Source of the DNA: Fallopia convolvulus
Lineage: Eukaryota > Streptophyta > Magnoliopsida > Caryophyllales > Polygonaceae
Direction of reading: 5' to 3'
NCBI GenBank assembly: GCA_964016875.1
Contig: OZ024729.1
Span: 25,316,494 to 25,380,493 of the forward strand
Length of the DNA stretch: 64,000 bases
The notes below the pieces were generated by a model. That model worked only from the letters and a program-made list of their open reading frames with translations. It did not search any database and was not told where the DNA came from. Position numbers and translations under genes: made by a program. Positions 32,250-44,151 of this stretch are shown here, in pieces (position 1 is the stretch's first letter; each line of letters begins with the position of its first letter).

Positions 32250-32663
32250 ATGCTTTGGAAAAAAATGTGCGCTTAAAACAAAGAGGGCACATATATATAC
32301 ATGCTACGGAGAAAGGTTAACAAAAAAATGAAAATGAAATGAAAAATGGAAGAAGGATCATACGTACATGAATGAACTATCTTACAACTTACATTTATGA
32401 ATGATTTCAATATGTAAGGATCATACGTACATGTTACTGGACTAATGTATGGTTATTGGGTTAGCCAATGTTTTAAAATCCCATACATGCTTTAGAATAT
32501 AAAGCGTTGGTGGAGGGTTATCTTTCCCATCCTAGCCAATCTTTATGTGATAGAAGCAAAGGCTGTGTAACATGTAAAATTAAGTACCCTATAATTAACC
32601 TAATTAAATGTGTTAATTAAGGGGCATAAAAAAACGCCTTTGGCAATGCTTCTTGTCCACGGT
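32250..32663. other. Non-coding stretch between the antisense gene and the right LTR
   Basis: AT-rich, no ORF. GATCATACGTACATG occurs twice (about 32357 and 32420). No clear polypurine tract precedes 32664; AAAGGGTAGAGTTTGGG (32677-32693) is the best candidate, which would place the LTR start at 32694. Confidence 0.5.
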
Positions 32664-33904
32664 TGATGCTTTGTATAAAGGGTAGAGTTTGGGTGTTCAT
32701 CAGTGGAGAAGAACGGAAGAAGAATACTACATAGAAGTTGCAAGATACAAATTATAGAAGAATAGTGACCAAGTGATCGTGAACCAGTTGTGGAAATTGC
32801 TCAACAAGTTCTACGTGTTCTTCCAAGATCAAGTTTCATCAAGTGGTAAAACTCTCCTCTCCTTAAGTTTTTTATGTACTAATTACTTTTGTGTTGTATA
32901 CTTGTTCAAAAATAGAATGAGACATACTCCAAAGGCACGTTCTTCGATCAAAATCGGTCGGTTCGATGCACCATCTAAGGCCTCTAATCGGATAGTTTCG
33001 ATATCATCCCGAGAGCCTGTTTCATGACTACCCTCGAAGCCTACCGAAGATGATTAGAGGTCATTCGTGTGAGGAGAAACCTTCCGTTTCGAGCCTCATA
33101 CGGATGATTGTCTACATCACGGTTACAACAAGGGCTCGTTCCAGCACCGAGACAAACCGCTTGGCACCGAGACGGACATTGCGACTGTTTTGGAAGACTA
33201 TAGATAGCCCGAACGGAGGTGCTTAGAACGTGACCATCCGTTTTGAGGAGAAACATTCCGTTTCGAGCCTCTTACGGGTGATCGCGTTTACAGCACGCCT
33301 ACAATGATGGGCCATGGTTAACCGGGCTGGATCGCATTGCACCTAGATGGATGCCGCATTTGGTTTGGGTGACTACGGATGGCCCGAAGTAGAGTGTTTC
33401 GCCAATCCGAAGTCAAAGTTGATGATGTTGGTGCCCAGGTCTCGTGACTTCTTTAGAAGATTCATGGGAAAAAATGGAACCTATGGTGTAATGAGTTCAT
33501 GGGAGTGCAAAGCAAAGTGATAAAAAATTACCTATTGTTACAAAATAAAGGCAGTAGACATGTCCCCATATGATAAACTACAAGAAGAATCTCTTTCAAG
33601 AATAAAGCCACATTAAAAAGTACATATAGTCTTTACTAAATAGTACATATATGTGGGAGAGACCCATATTCAATAAAAGTATGCCAACTGAGGCCAATCA
33701 AGAAGTACGAATGTTCACATGGAAAAGAAAGGAGGCCAACTCACCATGAATTATGTATGGGCAACGTACAAGGAATAAGAAGTCTAACACTCCAGTTTGT
33801 GAAAAGAAAAAGAAGAGAACAAAAGTCAAGTCTTTACTTAAGCATGTCTAAATGGGTTGTTGTAAAAAGTAGAATAGATTGCTCATATATTCAATGCATG
33901 GCTA

Positions 33905-34876
33905 TGTTGGGACGGTGTTGGGAACACTGGTTCCAAACATTCGAACAACGATACTTGTCTCCAGTTTTGATAATGACAAACGCCATATGGGAACTAACGT
34001 GTTACGTTCAATGTATTTTAAGGGAACACCAATTCTGACAAAGAATCTCCTAGAACGCAAAAGGAACACAAGAATATATGATAACAAGTTCCTATCAAAG
34101 GAACTCTGGAGAGAACAGTTTCCATCGCATGGGAACTCACATATGCAAACAAGACCGTTCAGCGCAAATCGCGGGATCCTTCTTGGACAGAACGAAGGCT
34201 CAGTTTGAGGAACAGACTGAAGCGAGCGATCCAACAGTCCGATTGACATTTAAGGTTGACCAAGTTCAAATCAAGTCACATGTGAAGATTGCAAACTTGG
34301 CGTACAAGACAAAGGGCATTTTGTACATCATAAAAGTGAAGATTGCAGCCCAAGTTCAAATGCGTATAAAGCCAAATGAATAGTGCTTGGAATAAGCACT
34401 TCTCCCAGAACAAATATCCACATACAAAGAGATAAGAGAGACAAGTGAAGAGAAGTCCCCGACGGCGAGTGTGCGATCTCGGCGACGGTGAATCCAAGTT
34501 CCCAGGAGTTAGGGAACTGTGAGTTCAAGGTGTAAGGTTCGATCTGTCTTATGTTTAGTTGAGTTGTTCGCTTAGGAACAAGGTCGAAAAGGCTTACTAG
34601 TATTACTAGAGTTAGGAAGAACTGCTAGGAACAGAGAAGTGTAAGTCTTGCATGTGTAACTAGGGAACAATCAATAAAATAAGTAGATCGTTCAAAATCC
34701 TCCAAGCGGAGGTAGAGGTTTACCCACACAAGTAGTTGGTTGTTATGGGGTTCCTCTATAAAGGAACTGTGTCTCTTACTTTCTGTTCTTACTTGCGAAC
34801 TGTTTTTACTTCCCCTACCTTGGGAACAGCCTAACCACTAGTTCCCAAGGTCTTACTAACGCACGTTGATCCAACA
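33905..34876 (+). repeat. 5' LTR of the Sire-like element
   Basis: 972 bp, TG...CA, with a TATAAAG box near 34365 (GCGTATAAAGCC). Rich in GGGAAC/GTTCCC words. Confidence 0.93.
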
Positions 34877-34878
34877 AT

Positions 34879-34890
34879 TGGTATCAGAGC
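34879..34890 (+). other. Primer-binding site, tRNA-iMet type
   Basis: TGGTATCAGAGC, two bases after the LTR end CCAACA. Confidence 0.93.
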
Positions 34891-34933
34891 AGGTTCGCTC
34901 TAGATTTTCTGTGTTAGTATCGGAGGTTACAGG

Positions 34934-36640
34934 ATGTTCGAGGAACTCACTAAAGTTGGACATGGGAACACCAATCCTCCAAGGCTTATCACCGGAAGGT
35001 TCGAAACCTGGCAATGCAACATGAAGGATTGCATGCGAAGCCATGACTTTCAAGCATGGTGTGTCATCGAAGTAGGGAACTTCGAGGTAGACCCATCCAT
35101 TCGCAATGACTTCACCAAATGGGGACAAAACGAATGGAAGTGCATGGAAGCAAACTTCAAGGACAAACAGTACCTCAAGAATGCCATGTCGGTGCAAGAT
35201 TGCGATAAGGTAGCAAATCTGGAAACGGCGAAGGAGATGTTGGAAGCCATCCAACAGATGCACATTGGGAACTCTGACCTCAGAGAGGACGTCCAAATGA
35301 ATTCAAAAAGGGAGTTCTTTAACTTCCGAATGGAGATGGGAGAATCAGTCAACAAATACCAATCTCGCTTTGAAGCCCTATGCACCAAGCTCACAGGACT
35401 TGGGATTACAAAAGAAGAGATCACCGACAAGATGAAAGTCCAAAAACTCTTCAACGGCCTAACTAGTGAATGGGCTAACGAGAGGACCATCTTCAAAGAA
35501 AATCCTGAGAACAAGAATCTCATGTTTCACCAAGTCTTTCGGAAGCTGGTGGGACATGAGAAAAGAAAACAAGATGACAAGGACAAAGAAAGGGCACACA
35601 AGGGAATTGCCCTAAAATTGGAAAAGATGCTCAAATCCGTTCAGGAACAACACGAGGACTCTGAAGAAGAAGAAGATGAGGAACTTGTCCTTATTACAAA
35701 GGCCCTTCGATCCTTCTACAACAAAGGAAACTTCAAAAAGGGCTATGGGAACTCGCAAAGGGGCACTTCGCAAAGGACTGCCCACAAGGAACTGATGACA
35801 GAAAACAAGGAAAAAAGGCCTACATATCCACCTGGGGCGATGACGAGGATGAAGATCCCGAATCATGGGCACACCCAAAGATGTGCGCAATGGCCATAGG
35901 AGAAACCACTAGGGAACTACCAAGTGAGGTAACCACTGAAACTGTTCTTTAGTCCTTGTTTAACTATGAGAAACTTGAGTTATTGAAATTACTCTCTAGT
36001 CTTGTTAAGGATAACATAAAATTGCAAAAGAAGCTAGATGAATCGGAACACACAAATGGTGAGTTAGTTGGCCTTGAATCCTGTTCTAATTGTGTGAAAC
36101 ATATTGATAAGCTTCAGTCTTTCCTGTCCCACATAGTAACCCTTGAAGATGAGATTAAGACCCTAGATAGTGACAAAGTTGAGTTCCTATAAAAACTGAG
36201 CAAGGGAAATGCGAGTAGTGAAGCCTCGAGTTCCCAAACCAAGTTTGCCCCAACCAAACACGGGATTGGGTATAAGTCTGAGTGCCCAAAGAATGGGAAG
36301 TCTCCTCTAAACGAACAGGAGATAAATGAGTGTAGGGCCCTAGAACTCCAATGTGAAAAACAAAAGAATGCCCATCTAGAAGAAAAAATACGTGTCCTGG
36401 AGAGTGGGGTAAGTGGAGAGAAAGACTACTACACTGGGAACACTGGGCATAAACTCTATGTCCAAATAGCTAAGGGAAACGGGTCTAAGGTCTACAATAA
36501 AGAAACCATGGATAGGAATAGGATACAAAGACCTCATCCTATGTACTACCTAGGAGAATACTACAAAACCTGCTGGAATTGTGGTGCTCATGGGCACTAC
36601 AAGGAAAGTTGTCCCAAAAGGAAAGCTCAAGCTTAGAGGA
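34934..36640 (+). pseudogene. Copia gag (Sire type)
   Basis: ATG 34934 opens MFEELTKVGHGNTNPPRLITGRFETW..., a DUF4219/UBN2-type gag to about residue 200 (KREFFNFRMEMGESVNKYQSRF...LTGLGITKEEITDKMKVQKLFNGL). Acidic stretches and GNFKKGYGNSQ follow. A frame shift near 35755 cuts the first zinc knuckle (KGHFAKDCPQ readable in another frame). 35956-36192 is a coiled coil (LVKDNIKLQKKLDESEHTNGELV). A second CCHC knuckle (CWNCGAHGHYKESC) reads at 36571-36612. The long gag with a coiled coil and two knuckles is typical of Sire. Confidence 0.85.
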
Positions 36641-36840
36641 ATCACAATTATTGGAACAAGCAAAATTAAAAGGCCAACAAACCTGCTACTAGAGGTCCCA
36701 CTCGTGGGAACCAACATAGGAACTTCACCTATGACTCTAGGAACTCTCGTGATATCAATATTGCTGATTATGCTATGTTTGAAACCATCTTTCCTTGTAA
36801 GGGACCAGGCAAGAGTCATCTTCCCTGGGTCAACAAAAAC

Positions 36841-38144
36841 TAACTGTCCTTGTAGGTGGCAGTTAGGGGGAACAACACTTGGGTCATTGATAGTGGTTGT
36901 TCAAATCATATGACTGGGAACAAAGACAATCTCACCTCACTCCACACTAAAGCCGAAGGAAGTCATGTGTCCTTTGTCAACAAAAATAAAGGGGAAATCA
37001 TAGGAACAGGGGAAGTATTACTCAACAAGTCAATCAAGATCAATAATGTCAACTTGGTAAAGGATCTGGGATACAACCTCTTAAGTGTGTCTCAGATATG
37101 TGATCAAGGGAACAACGTTGTCACCTTCGACTCAGAGGAGTGCTTGGTCATCAACAAGAAAACCACGAAATCATTCTACGAAGAAGGAGGTCCAACAATG
37201 TCTATGTGGTGGACACGGACTTTGAACCACCAAGGAAATTGTGCCTCGCAAGCTCCCATGATGACACGGAACTCTAGCACAAAAGGCTAGGTCACGCAAG
37301 CATAAATCAAATCCTGAAGCTATACGTACAGGACCTGGTCATTGGTCTTCCATGAATCAATATTGAGGGAGCTAAGATGTGTGAAGCATGTGTTCGTGGC
37401 AAGCAAACCAGGAGTTCCTTTAAGCCAAAGAAGGTGGTTAGCACAACAAGGCTCTTGGAACTAATTCACATGGATCTCTGTGGTCCCATGCAAACGGCCA
37501 ACTACGGTGGTAAAAGCTACATGTATGTGTTAATTGATGATTTTTCAAGATTTACATGGGTTATTTTCTTGAGATCCAAATCAGATGCATTCAAGGAGTT
37601 TGAGCCCTTCATCAAGAGAATGGAAGTTAGCATGGGATTGAAGCTCAAGTCCCTCAGATTTGATCATGGAACTGAGTTCAAGAACTCTAAGTTCCTAAAA
37701 TTCTGTGACAACAATGGTGTATCCCACAACTTCTCGGCCCCACGCACTCCTCAGCAAAATGGGGTTGTGGAAAGAAAGAACAGAACTCTGAAAGACATGG
37801 CTCGCACCGTTATGCTTGAGAGTGGAGTTCCCGAAAAATTCTGGGCCGAGGCAATCTCCACAACTACATACATTCTAAACCAAGCCATGATTCGTCCCAT
37901 GATCAAGAAGACCTCTTATTAGTTGATCAAGGGAAGAAAGCCCAATATTTCTCATCTCAGAACTTTTGGCTGGAAATGCTTCGTCCTCAACAATGGGAAA
38001 GACAACCTTGGGAAGTTCAATCCAAGGAGTGACGAAGGGATCTTCCTGGGATACTCCTCTCAAAGCAAGGCGTACAGAGTCTACAACAAAAGGACCAAGA
38101 AGACGAGGAAAGCATTCACGTCGTCTTCAACGAACAATCTGTAA
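36841..38144 (+). pseudogene. Copia protease and integrase
   Basis: Protease: NNTWVIDSGCSNHMTGNKDN (catalytic D-S-G), DLGYNLLSVSQICDQGNNV. A frame break near 37190 follows, then RLGHASINQILKL and the zinc-binding C-x2-C of MCEACVRGKQTRSSFK. Integrase core: HMDLCGPMQT (Asp), RFDHGTEFKNSKF (Asp), SAPRTPQQNGVVERKNRTL (Glu), so D,D35,E is kept. TAG at 37920 interrupts before LIKGRKPNISHLRTFGWKCFVLN...GIFLGYSS. The frame breaks again near 38098 (EESIHVVFNEQSVKMG in frame 2). Confidence 0.9.
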
Positions 38145-38146
38145 AG

Positions 38147-38740
38147 ATGGGAATAGAGTCCCAAGGAAAGGGAACTCTGTTCAAACTAGTCAGACAAGAA
38201 GAAGAAGACAACGATGATGAGCCAAGGAAGCGAGATGAAGACTATCCAAGTGGGAACAATGTCCCACCACCAGGCGACAACGAAGGAGCCCAACACCAAA
38301 CTGATCAAGACTTCTTCGAAGTTCCCTCTACAACAGAGGAACCTCAAGATGCCTCTCAATCTAACACACTTGCTCCTCAAAATAAAACAATGTCAGAGTC
38401 TAGTGTCCAGGGGGAACAACGAGAGAACAATGAAGGAAATCCTGAAGAGACACTCAATGAAGAGGTTGAGAACAACTGTTCCCATGAAGAAGAAATTCAT
38501 GTTAAAGACAAAGAAGAAACAAGGGAACAGCTTGACACACATTCAAACCAGGAACTACCACCAAAGGAAGGATCACCCCATCGACAACATCATTGACAAA
38601 GGCATGCAGACCCGTTCGTCTCTCAACAACTTTTGTGCCTTCAACGCTTTCGTCTCACTAGTGGAACCCAAGAGCATCAAGGAAGCTCTAAAGGATCTAG
38701 ACTGGATTCAAGCCATGTAAGAGGAACTCCACCAATTCGA
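38147..38740 (+). pseudogene. Copia integrase-RT linker
   Basis: Acidic, Gln/Asn/Glu-rich and low complexity (DDEPRKRDEDYPSGNNVPPPGDNEG...), ending in the RT lead-in MQTRSSLNNFCAFNAFVSLVEPKSIKEALKDLDWIQAM, with TAA at 38718. Typical variable linker of Sire polyproteins. Confidence 0.75.
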
Positions 38741-40117
38741 GAGAAACAAAGTGTGGAAATTGGTTCCTAGGCCCAAGAACAAGAACATCATAGGAACTCG
38801 ATGGGTCTTTAGTAACAAGCTTGATGACACTGGGGCAATGGCTAGGAACAAGGCCTGTCTAGTTGCCCAAGGATATAGGCAAGAAGAGGGAATCGACTAT
38901 GATGAGACCTTTGCACCGGTTGCAAGGATTAAAGCCATTCGACTCCTCATAGCCTACGCCGCCCACAAAGGCTTCAAGTTGTATCAAATGGACGTCAAGA
39001 CAGCGTTCCTAAATGGGCACCTCAAGGAAGAAGTCTATGTGGCATGACCACCTGGTTTCGAAGATGAGCACTTCCCAGACCATGTTTACTTCTTGGAGAG
39101 GGCCTTGTATGGTCTCAAGCAAGCTCCCAGAGCGAGGTACGACAAGTTTGCCCAATTTCTCTTGTCTCATGGATACCTTCGTGGTTCCATAGACAAAACC
39201 CTTTTTATTAAGAAAGAATCAAAAGATATTCTGATTGTCCAAGTGTATGTTGATGATATTGTGTTTGGTGTTACTAATGAGCTTCTTGTTGAAAAGTTTA
39301 AGAATTTGATGAGTAGCGAGTTTGAGATGAGTCTCATAGGGGAACTCACATTCTTCTTGGGACTTCAAATATCTCAAACCAAGGAGGGAACAAGGATCCA
39401 CCAACAAAAGTACATTAGAGAGATGCTAGTGAAGTATGGGATGGACCACTCCAGGCTCATCGACACTCCCATCTCACCAAACTCAAGACTCAACACAGAT
39501 GAAACATGTATAAGTGTGGATCAAAGGAACTTTCGATGTATGATTAGGTCTCTTCTCTACTTGATAGCTAGTTGATCCGACATCATGTTTTCAGTGTGCC
39601 TATGTGCGCGTTTTCAAGCTAACCCTAAGGAATCACACCTGAAAGAGGTGAAGAGAATTTTTAGGTACCTCAAAGGGAATGATAACTTGTGCCTTTCGTA
39701 TCGAAGGAACAGTTCCCTTGAGCTTATTGCATACTCAGATGCAGATTTCACTGGGCACTTGGTTGATCGAAAGAGCACCTCTAGAATGGCCCTGTTCCTA
39801 GGGTCATGCCTAGTTTCATGGGGATCAAAGAAGCAAAACTCTATGGCACTCTCCACACAAAAGCAGAATACGTGGCTGCCGCCTCGTGCTGTTCCCAGGT
39901 TCTATGGCTCAAGTATCAACTTCAGGATTACGGCATGTCTTTTGGCCTAGTTACCATAAGATGTGATAACACAAGTGCCATTAACATTTCTAAGAATCTT
40001 GTGCATCATTCTCGTACTAAGCATATAGACATTAGGTATCATTTCCTACGTGATAATGTGGAGCATGGGAACATCTCTATGGAACACTGTACAACTGAAG
40101 AGCAAATTGCTCACTAA
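38741..40117 (+). pseudogene. Copia reverse transcriptase and RNase H
   Basis: RT in frame 0: VWKLVPRPKNKNIIGTRWVFSNKLD, GIDYDETFAPVARIKAIRLLIAYAAHKGFKLYQMDVKTAFLNGHLKEEVYV (first Asp), TGA 39045, PPGF, LYGLKQAPRARYDKF, VQVYVDDIVFG (YVDD), FFLGLQISQTKEG. TAG at 39573. RNase H: LIAYSDADFTGHLVDRKSTS, a frame shift near 39825, then TKAEYVAAASCCSQVLWLKYQL, IRCDNTSAINISKN and HIDIRYHFLRD. All signature motifs are present; three or more disruptions kill it. Confidence 0.93.
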
Positions 40118-40697
40118 AGCTTTAGACAGACGTCCCTACCAGCGTCTTCGGATGCTTCTAGGGATGATAACTCTAAACTGAACAAGTCCCTATTTGTTAT
40201 TCCCTCAATGCTTGGCTATTTTATCTTGAAATGCATGATAGGGAACACTAGGAATAATCACTTTCATTTTGCCATATTACTAGTCTAGAGCTTTTGATGT
40301 ACCAGTTGGAACTTTATTTCTTTTGGCCCAAAATGATCAACCAGAGTTCCCTTAACCCTCATTACAAGCCACTATGACAGTTGATCATAAAACCAACCCT
40401 TAGCTGAGAACCAGACAAACGCTTCTCATGAGCCCAACTATTTGTCCCATTATCGAGTTGTAATTGTCTGGTTCCTCTTTTTTCCCTCGCCTCACAAAAG
40501 ATTTTGAGTGTGAGTTCTCTTGAGAACTCCACTCAAACCTAACCTTTCAAAGACCATGGGAACTGGCTTGCAAAATGCTCATGACCAAAGAACAATCGTA
40601 CTTTTGGAAAGTTGGAACGTCACTCGGGAAGTGGGAAAATGTGTCAGATTTCGAAGCGTCAAGGGCCAAGTATTCGAAACGCTCGACGTGACCTCCC
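40118..40697 (+). other. Copia spacer between pol and the env-like ORF
   Basis: No ORF of interest. Interrupted at 40703 by the antisense LTR element; the ATGGG just before it is that element's target duplication. Confidence 0.55.
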
Positions 40698-41315
40698 ATG
40701 GGTGATGGCCGGATCGATGTAGGGGATGATGGTGCAAAGAGATCGCCACGAGAATCCAAGGAATTCCGACAACAAACACCACGCACTGACCCGTCTTCAA
40801 CTGGCTGGATTTCCTTGTCCGAACTCGGAATTGAGTGATTCCAAAACGAGATGTTATATCTATGAGTCTAGTTGAAGTCCTCAAAATATGAGAGCCAGAT
40901 GATGAGTGGATTGAAAGTTATGTTGATTTTACTGAGATGGTGCAGAAACCTCCGAGATGGATGATGGTTCGAAATGGAGAGAACAAGGGGATATGGATGC
41001 TTGATAACTTGGATATGACTCAACAAGCTCTCAAACAAACTAGGATGCCCGAGATTGTCGGATATTACTCACCAACAACTTGAACAATGAGAATTGAACG
41101 AACGAAAACAAGAATAAGAACTTGAATTGAAAGATGCAAGGAAAGTAAGCAACAAGGTATTTCGTCCAATCTCTAAGGGAGAAAGGAGGCCAAAAATGGG
41201 CCTTATAGCCCTAATGCCATGCCTCTCTCAACTCAGCCACCCTCACTTCTCTCTAATTACATAAAACACCCTTAAATTTCAAGAAATTCAACTAAAACCC
41301 TTAACAAAACATAAT

Positions 41316-42314
41316 TCAAGTTTTAGCACTAGTCGAACCAATAGTCACAAGAACACTCCAACCTTCACCGTCATTAGCCATCGGAAACTTATGAGCCATG
41401 AGCTCCTCCTTGATTTTGTCTAGTATAGACTTAGCTAGGGCTTGCGTGATGCGCCCTAGATAGAGCATGGCTCCTTGTCTCGGCTTCTTAGCGCCTCGAA
41501 CATCGCCTTTGGTTGCTTGTCCAAGTATTGGCTCCCCTTTATCGTGCAGATTGGGCTTGTCTTTAGGGATAGAATCTTCACTCAAATCATGGGGCCATGA
41601 CTCGGAAGATGGAATCACATCCTCCTCCTCCCCTTCAAAAAGATTCGTCCTCGAATCTATCAAGCCTTGTGAGCTCAACAAAGAAGGTAGGGCTTCTAGC
41701 TCCTTTGGTGTGGCATTCTCCATGACAAAGACATCCTTCTTGGCCTCCACAAGAAAGGGAATGTAATCACCACTTGGAGTGACTAAAACAGCCTCGTCCT
41801 CCTCATGGAGCAAGAAGGGAAAACATGAAGGAATCATAGGAAATGGATCCATACATGGTGTCGCCAACGAGTTCATGGAGCTAGGAGTGATGGTAGGACT
41901 ATGCTTGATTTTAGGAGACAATTCCACAACTTTCTCCTCTTCTTGTAATATGTGCATCAATTCTATTGGACACTTGATGGTAATGAGTTGTTCCAATCCA
42001 TGGAAAGGAGTCTCTCTTTTTGGTTGTTCTGTGTCACTCATCACTCTTTGTTTGAACGAAGTCTCCTCCCCTTTACAAGGGATCGTCCTCGAACCTTGAT
42101 CCTCTTCTCGTATCTCCTTGATCTTCACCACTGGAGGCAATTGTGGCCTCTCATCCAGCCCTAGGATTCGGCGCTCCAAGGCATCCATGCGTGTCTACAT
42201 AGCTTCCACGGATTGTTGCAAGGATTGTTGAAAAGATTGTAACATGGCAGTCACCGAGTTGGATAACTCCTCATCGAACTTTTGTTTTTCTTTTTCATTA
42301 CCTACACTTGTCAT
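41316..42314 (-). pseudogene. ORF of the small antisense element; its end lies inside the LTR
   Basis: Likely start ATG 42314 (MTSVGNEKEKQKFDEEL), TAG at about 42192, then open from 42188 to 41316. The N terminus is a short helix (FQQSLQQSVEAM). The remainder is acidic. The C-terminal part, SRTNLFEGEEEDVIPSSESWPHD...KKPRQGAMLYLGRITQALAKSILDKIKEEL, resembles the 'SRTNPFQEGED...GPITRARAKR' segment of plant gypsy polyproteins, with the motif decayed. About the last 300 nt lie in the 3' LTR, so the upstream LTR carries an orphan copy (43588-43894). No enzyme is seen; function unknown. Confidence 0.65.
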
Positions 42315-42914
42315 CTTAAAAAACACGGCAAAGATCAAGGTATAGAGTGCACTTGAATTAACCACCAAGACTAGCCCGAGATGAAAATCCGACAAGTTGC
42401 AAGTAGGAGATGACCAACAAAATGGAACAAGAAAAACTCAAAAACAACAACAAGAAAAGAAACAACCAAGCAAGACTAGCAATTCTCAGTGTCGTTCCCG
42501 TATCCAAGAGTCGAACCAATTCAACAAGCATGTAACGAACACAAAATCAAAGCTGGTTTTTGGTCTCAATTCCCACATTTTTTCCTCAACAAAAATCAGC
42601 AAAGGCTCTTTCAATTCATGCACTAAAGGAAGGCATTAAACAAGCAACAAAAGCAACCATTCAACTACCAATTAATGAAGGCCATTGGTGTTCTATTAGG
42701 GACATTTTTTGAGCAGCTTTTCAGCCATCGTTGAACATCAAACTCGGCCAAGAACTTCAACAATTCAAGGATTCAAAACACCACAACCCAAGACAACAAT
42801 TCGGACAAGGCCGAACACAACAACATCAAAGCAGCCCTAAAGAGTTCGAACCCTAAACTTGCAACAAGTGAATTCAAGGTCGGAACAAGATTTAGATGGC
42901 GATACCTTCGCGTG

Positions 42915-42926
42915 GCTCTGATACCA
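42915..42926 (-). other. Primer-binding site, tRNA-iMet type
   Basis: The minus strand reads TGGTATCAGAGC, two bases inside the LTR border at 42929. Confidence 0.92.
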
Positions 42927-44151
42927 CTTGATGGCCGGATCGATGTAGGGGATGATGGTGCAAAGAGATCGCCACGAGAATCCAAGGAATTCCGACAACA
43001 AACACCACGATCTGACCCGTCTTCAACTGGCTGGATCTTCCTTGTCCGAACTCGGAATTGAGTGATTCCAAAACGAGAAGTTAGATCTATGAGTCGAGTT
43101 GAAGTCCTCAAAATATGAGAGCCAGATGATGAGTGGATTGAAAGTTATGTCGATTTTACTGAGATGGTGCAGAAACCTCCGAGATGGATGATGGTTCGAA
43201 ATGGAGAGAACAAGGGGATATGGATGCTTGATAACTTGGATATGACTCACCAAGCTCTCAAACAAACTAGGATGCCCGAGATTGTCGGATATTACTCACC
43301 AACAACTTGAACAACGAGAATTGAACGAACGAAAACAAGAATAAGAACTTGAATTGAAAGATGCAAGGAAAGTAAGCAACAAGGTTTTTCGTCCAATCTC
43401 TAAGGGAGAAAGGAGGTAAGCAACAAGGTTTTTCATCCAATCTCTAAGGGAGAAAGGAGGCCAAAAATGGGCCTTATAACCCTAATGCCATGCCTCTCTC
43501 AACTCAGCCACCCTCACTTCTCTCTAATTACATAAAACAACCTTAAATTTCAAGAAATTCAACTAAAAACCCTTAACAAAACATAATTCAAGTTTTAGCA
43601 CTAGTCGAACCAATAGTCACATGAACACTCCAACCTTCACCGTCATTAGCCATCAGAAACTTATGAGCCATGAGCTCCTCCTTGATTTTGTCTAGTATAG
43701 ACTTAGCTAGGGCTCGCGTGATGCGCCCAAGATAGGGCATGGCTCCTTGTCTCGGCTTCTTAGCGCCTCGAACATCGCCTTTGGTTGCTTGTCCAAGTAT
43801 TGGCTCCCCTTTATCGTGCAGATTGGGCTTGTCTTTAGGGATGGAATCTTCACTCAAATCATGGGGCCATGACTCGGTAGATGGAATCACATCAATGGGT
43901 TTAACGACATGTGTCACAAGCATGCTAAGGAAGCTGAAATGGCTCTTTGAGTTTATTGGTTGCCGGTTATCGAGGAAAATCGTCTTTCCCCTTCTACCCC
44001 TTTCCTCGTTTCTCATAAAACCCCTTCTTTGGCATTTTTGGGACCGTTTTCAACCTTCGTCCTCTGCAAACTCTCCTCTCTGAAACTCTCTTCCCTCCTA
44101 AATGGAGAAACCTTCCAAAACTCTTCTCTTCCCAATACTCAACCCTCTCTC

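Larger units (their letters stand above)
40703..43894 (-). mobile_element. Small antisense LTR element lacking pol
   Basis: LTRs 40703-41622 and 42929-43894 (TGATGGCC...CACATCA on plus, so TGATG...CATCA sense). A perfect 5-bp duplication ATGGG flanks it (40698-40702 and 43895-43899). The sense strand has a tRNA-iMet primer site (42926-42915) and the purine tract GAAGGGGAGGAGGAGG (about 41638-41623). The internal part is only 1.3 kb with one ORF and no enzyme domain: non-autonomous. The 46-bp length difference of the LTRs comes from a tandem duplication at 43373-43464. Confidence 0.93.
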
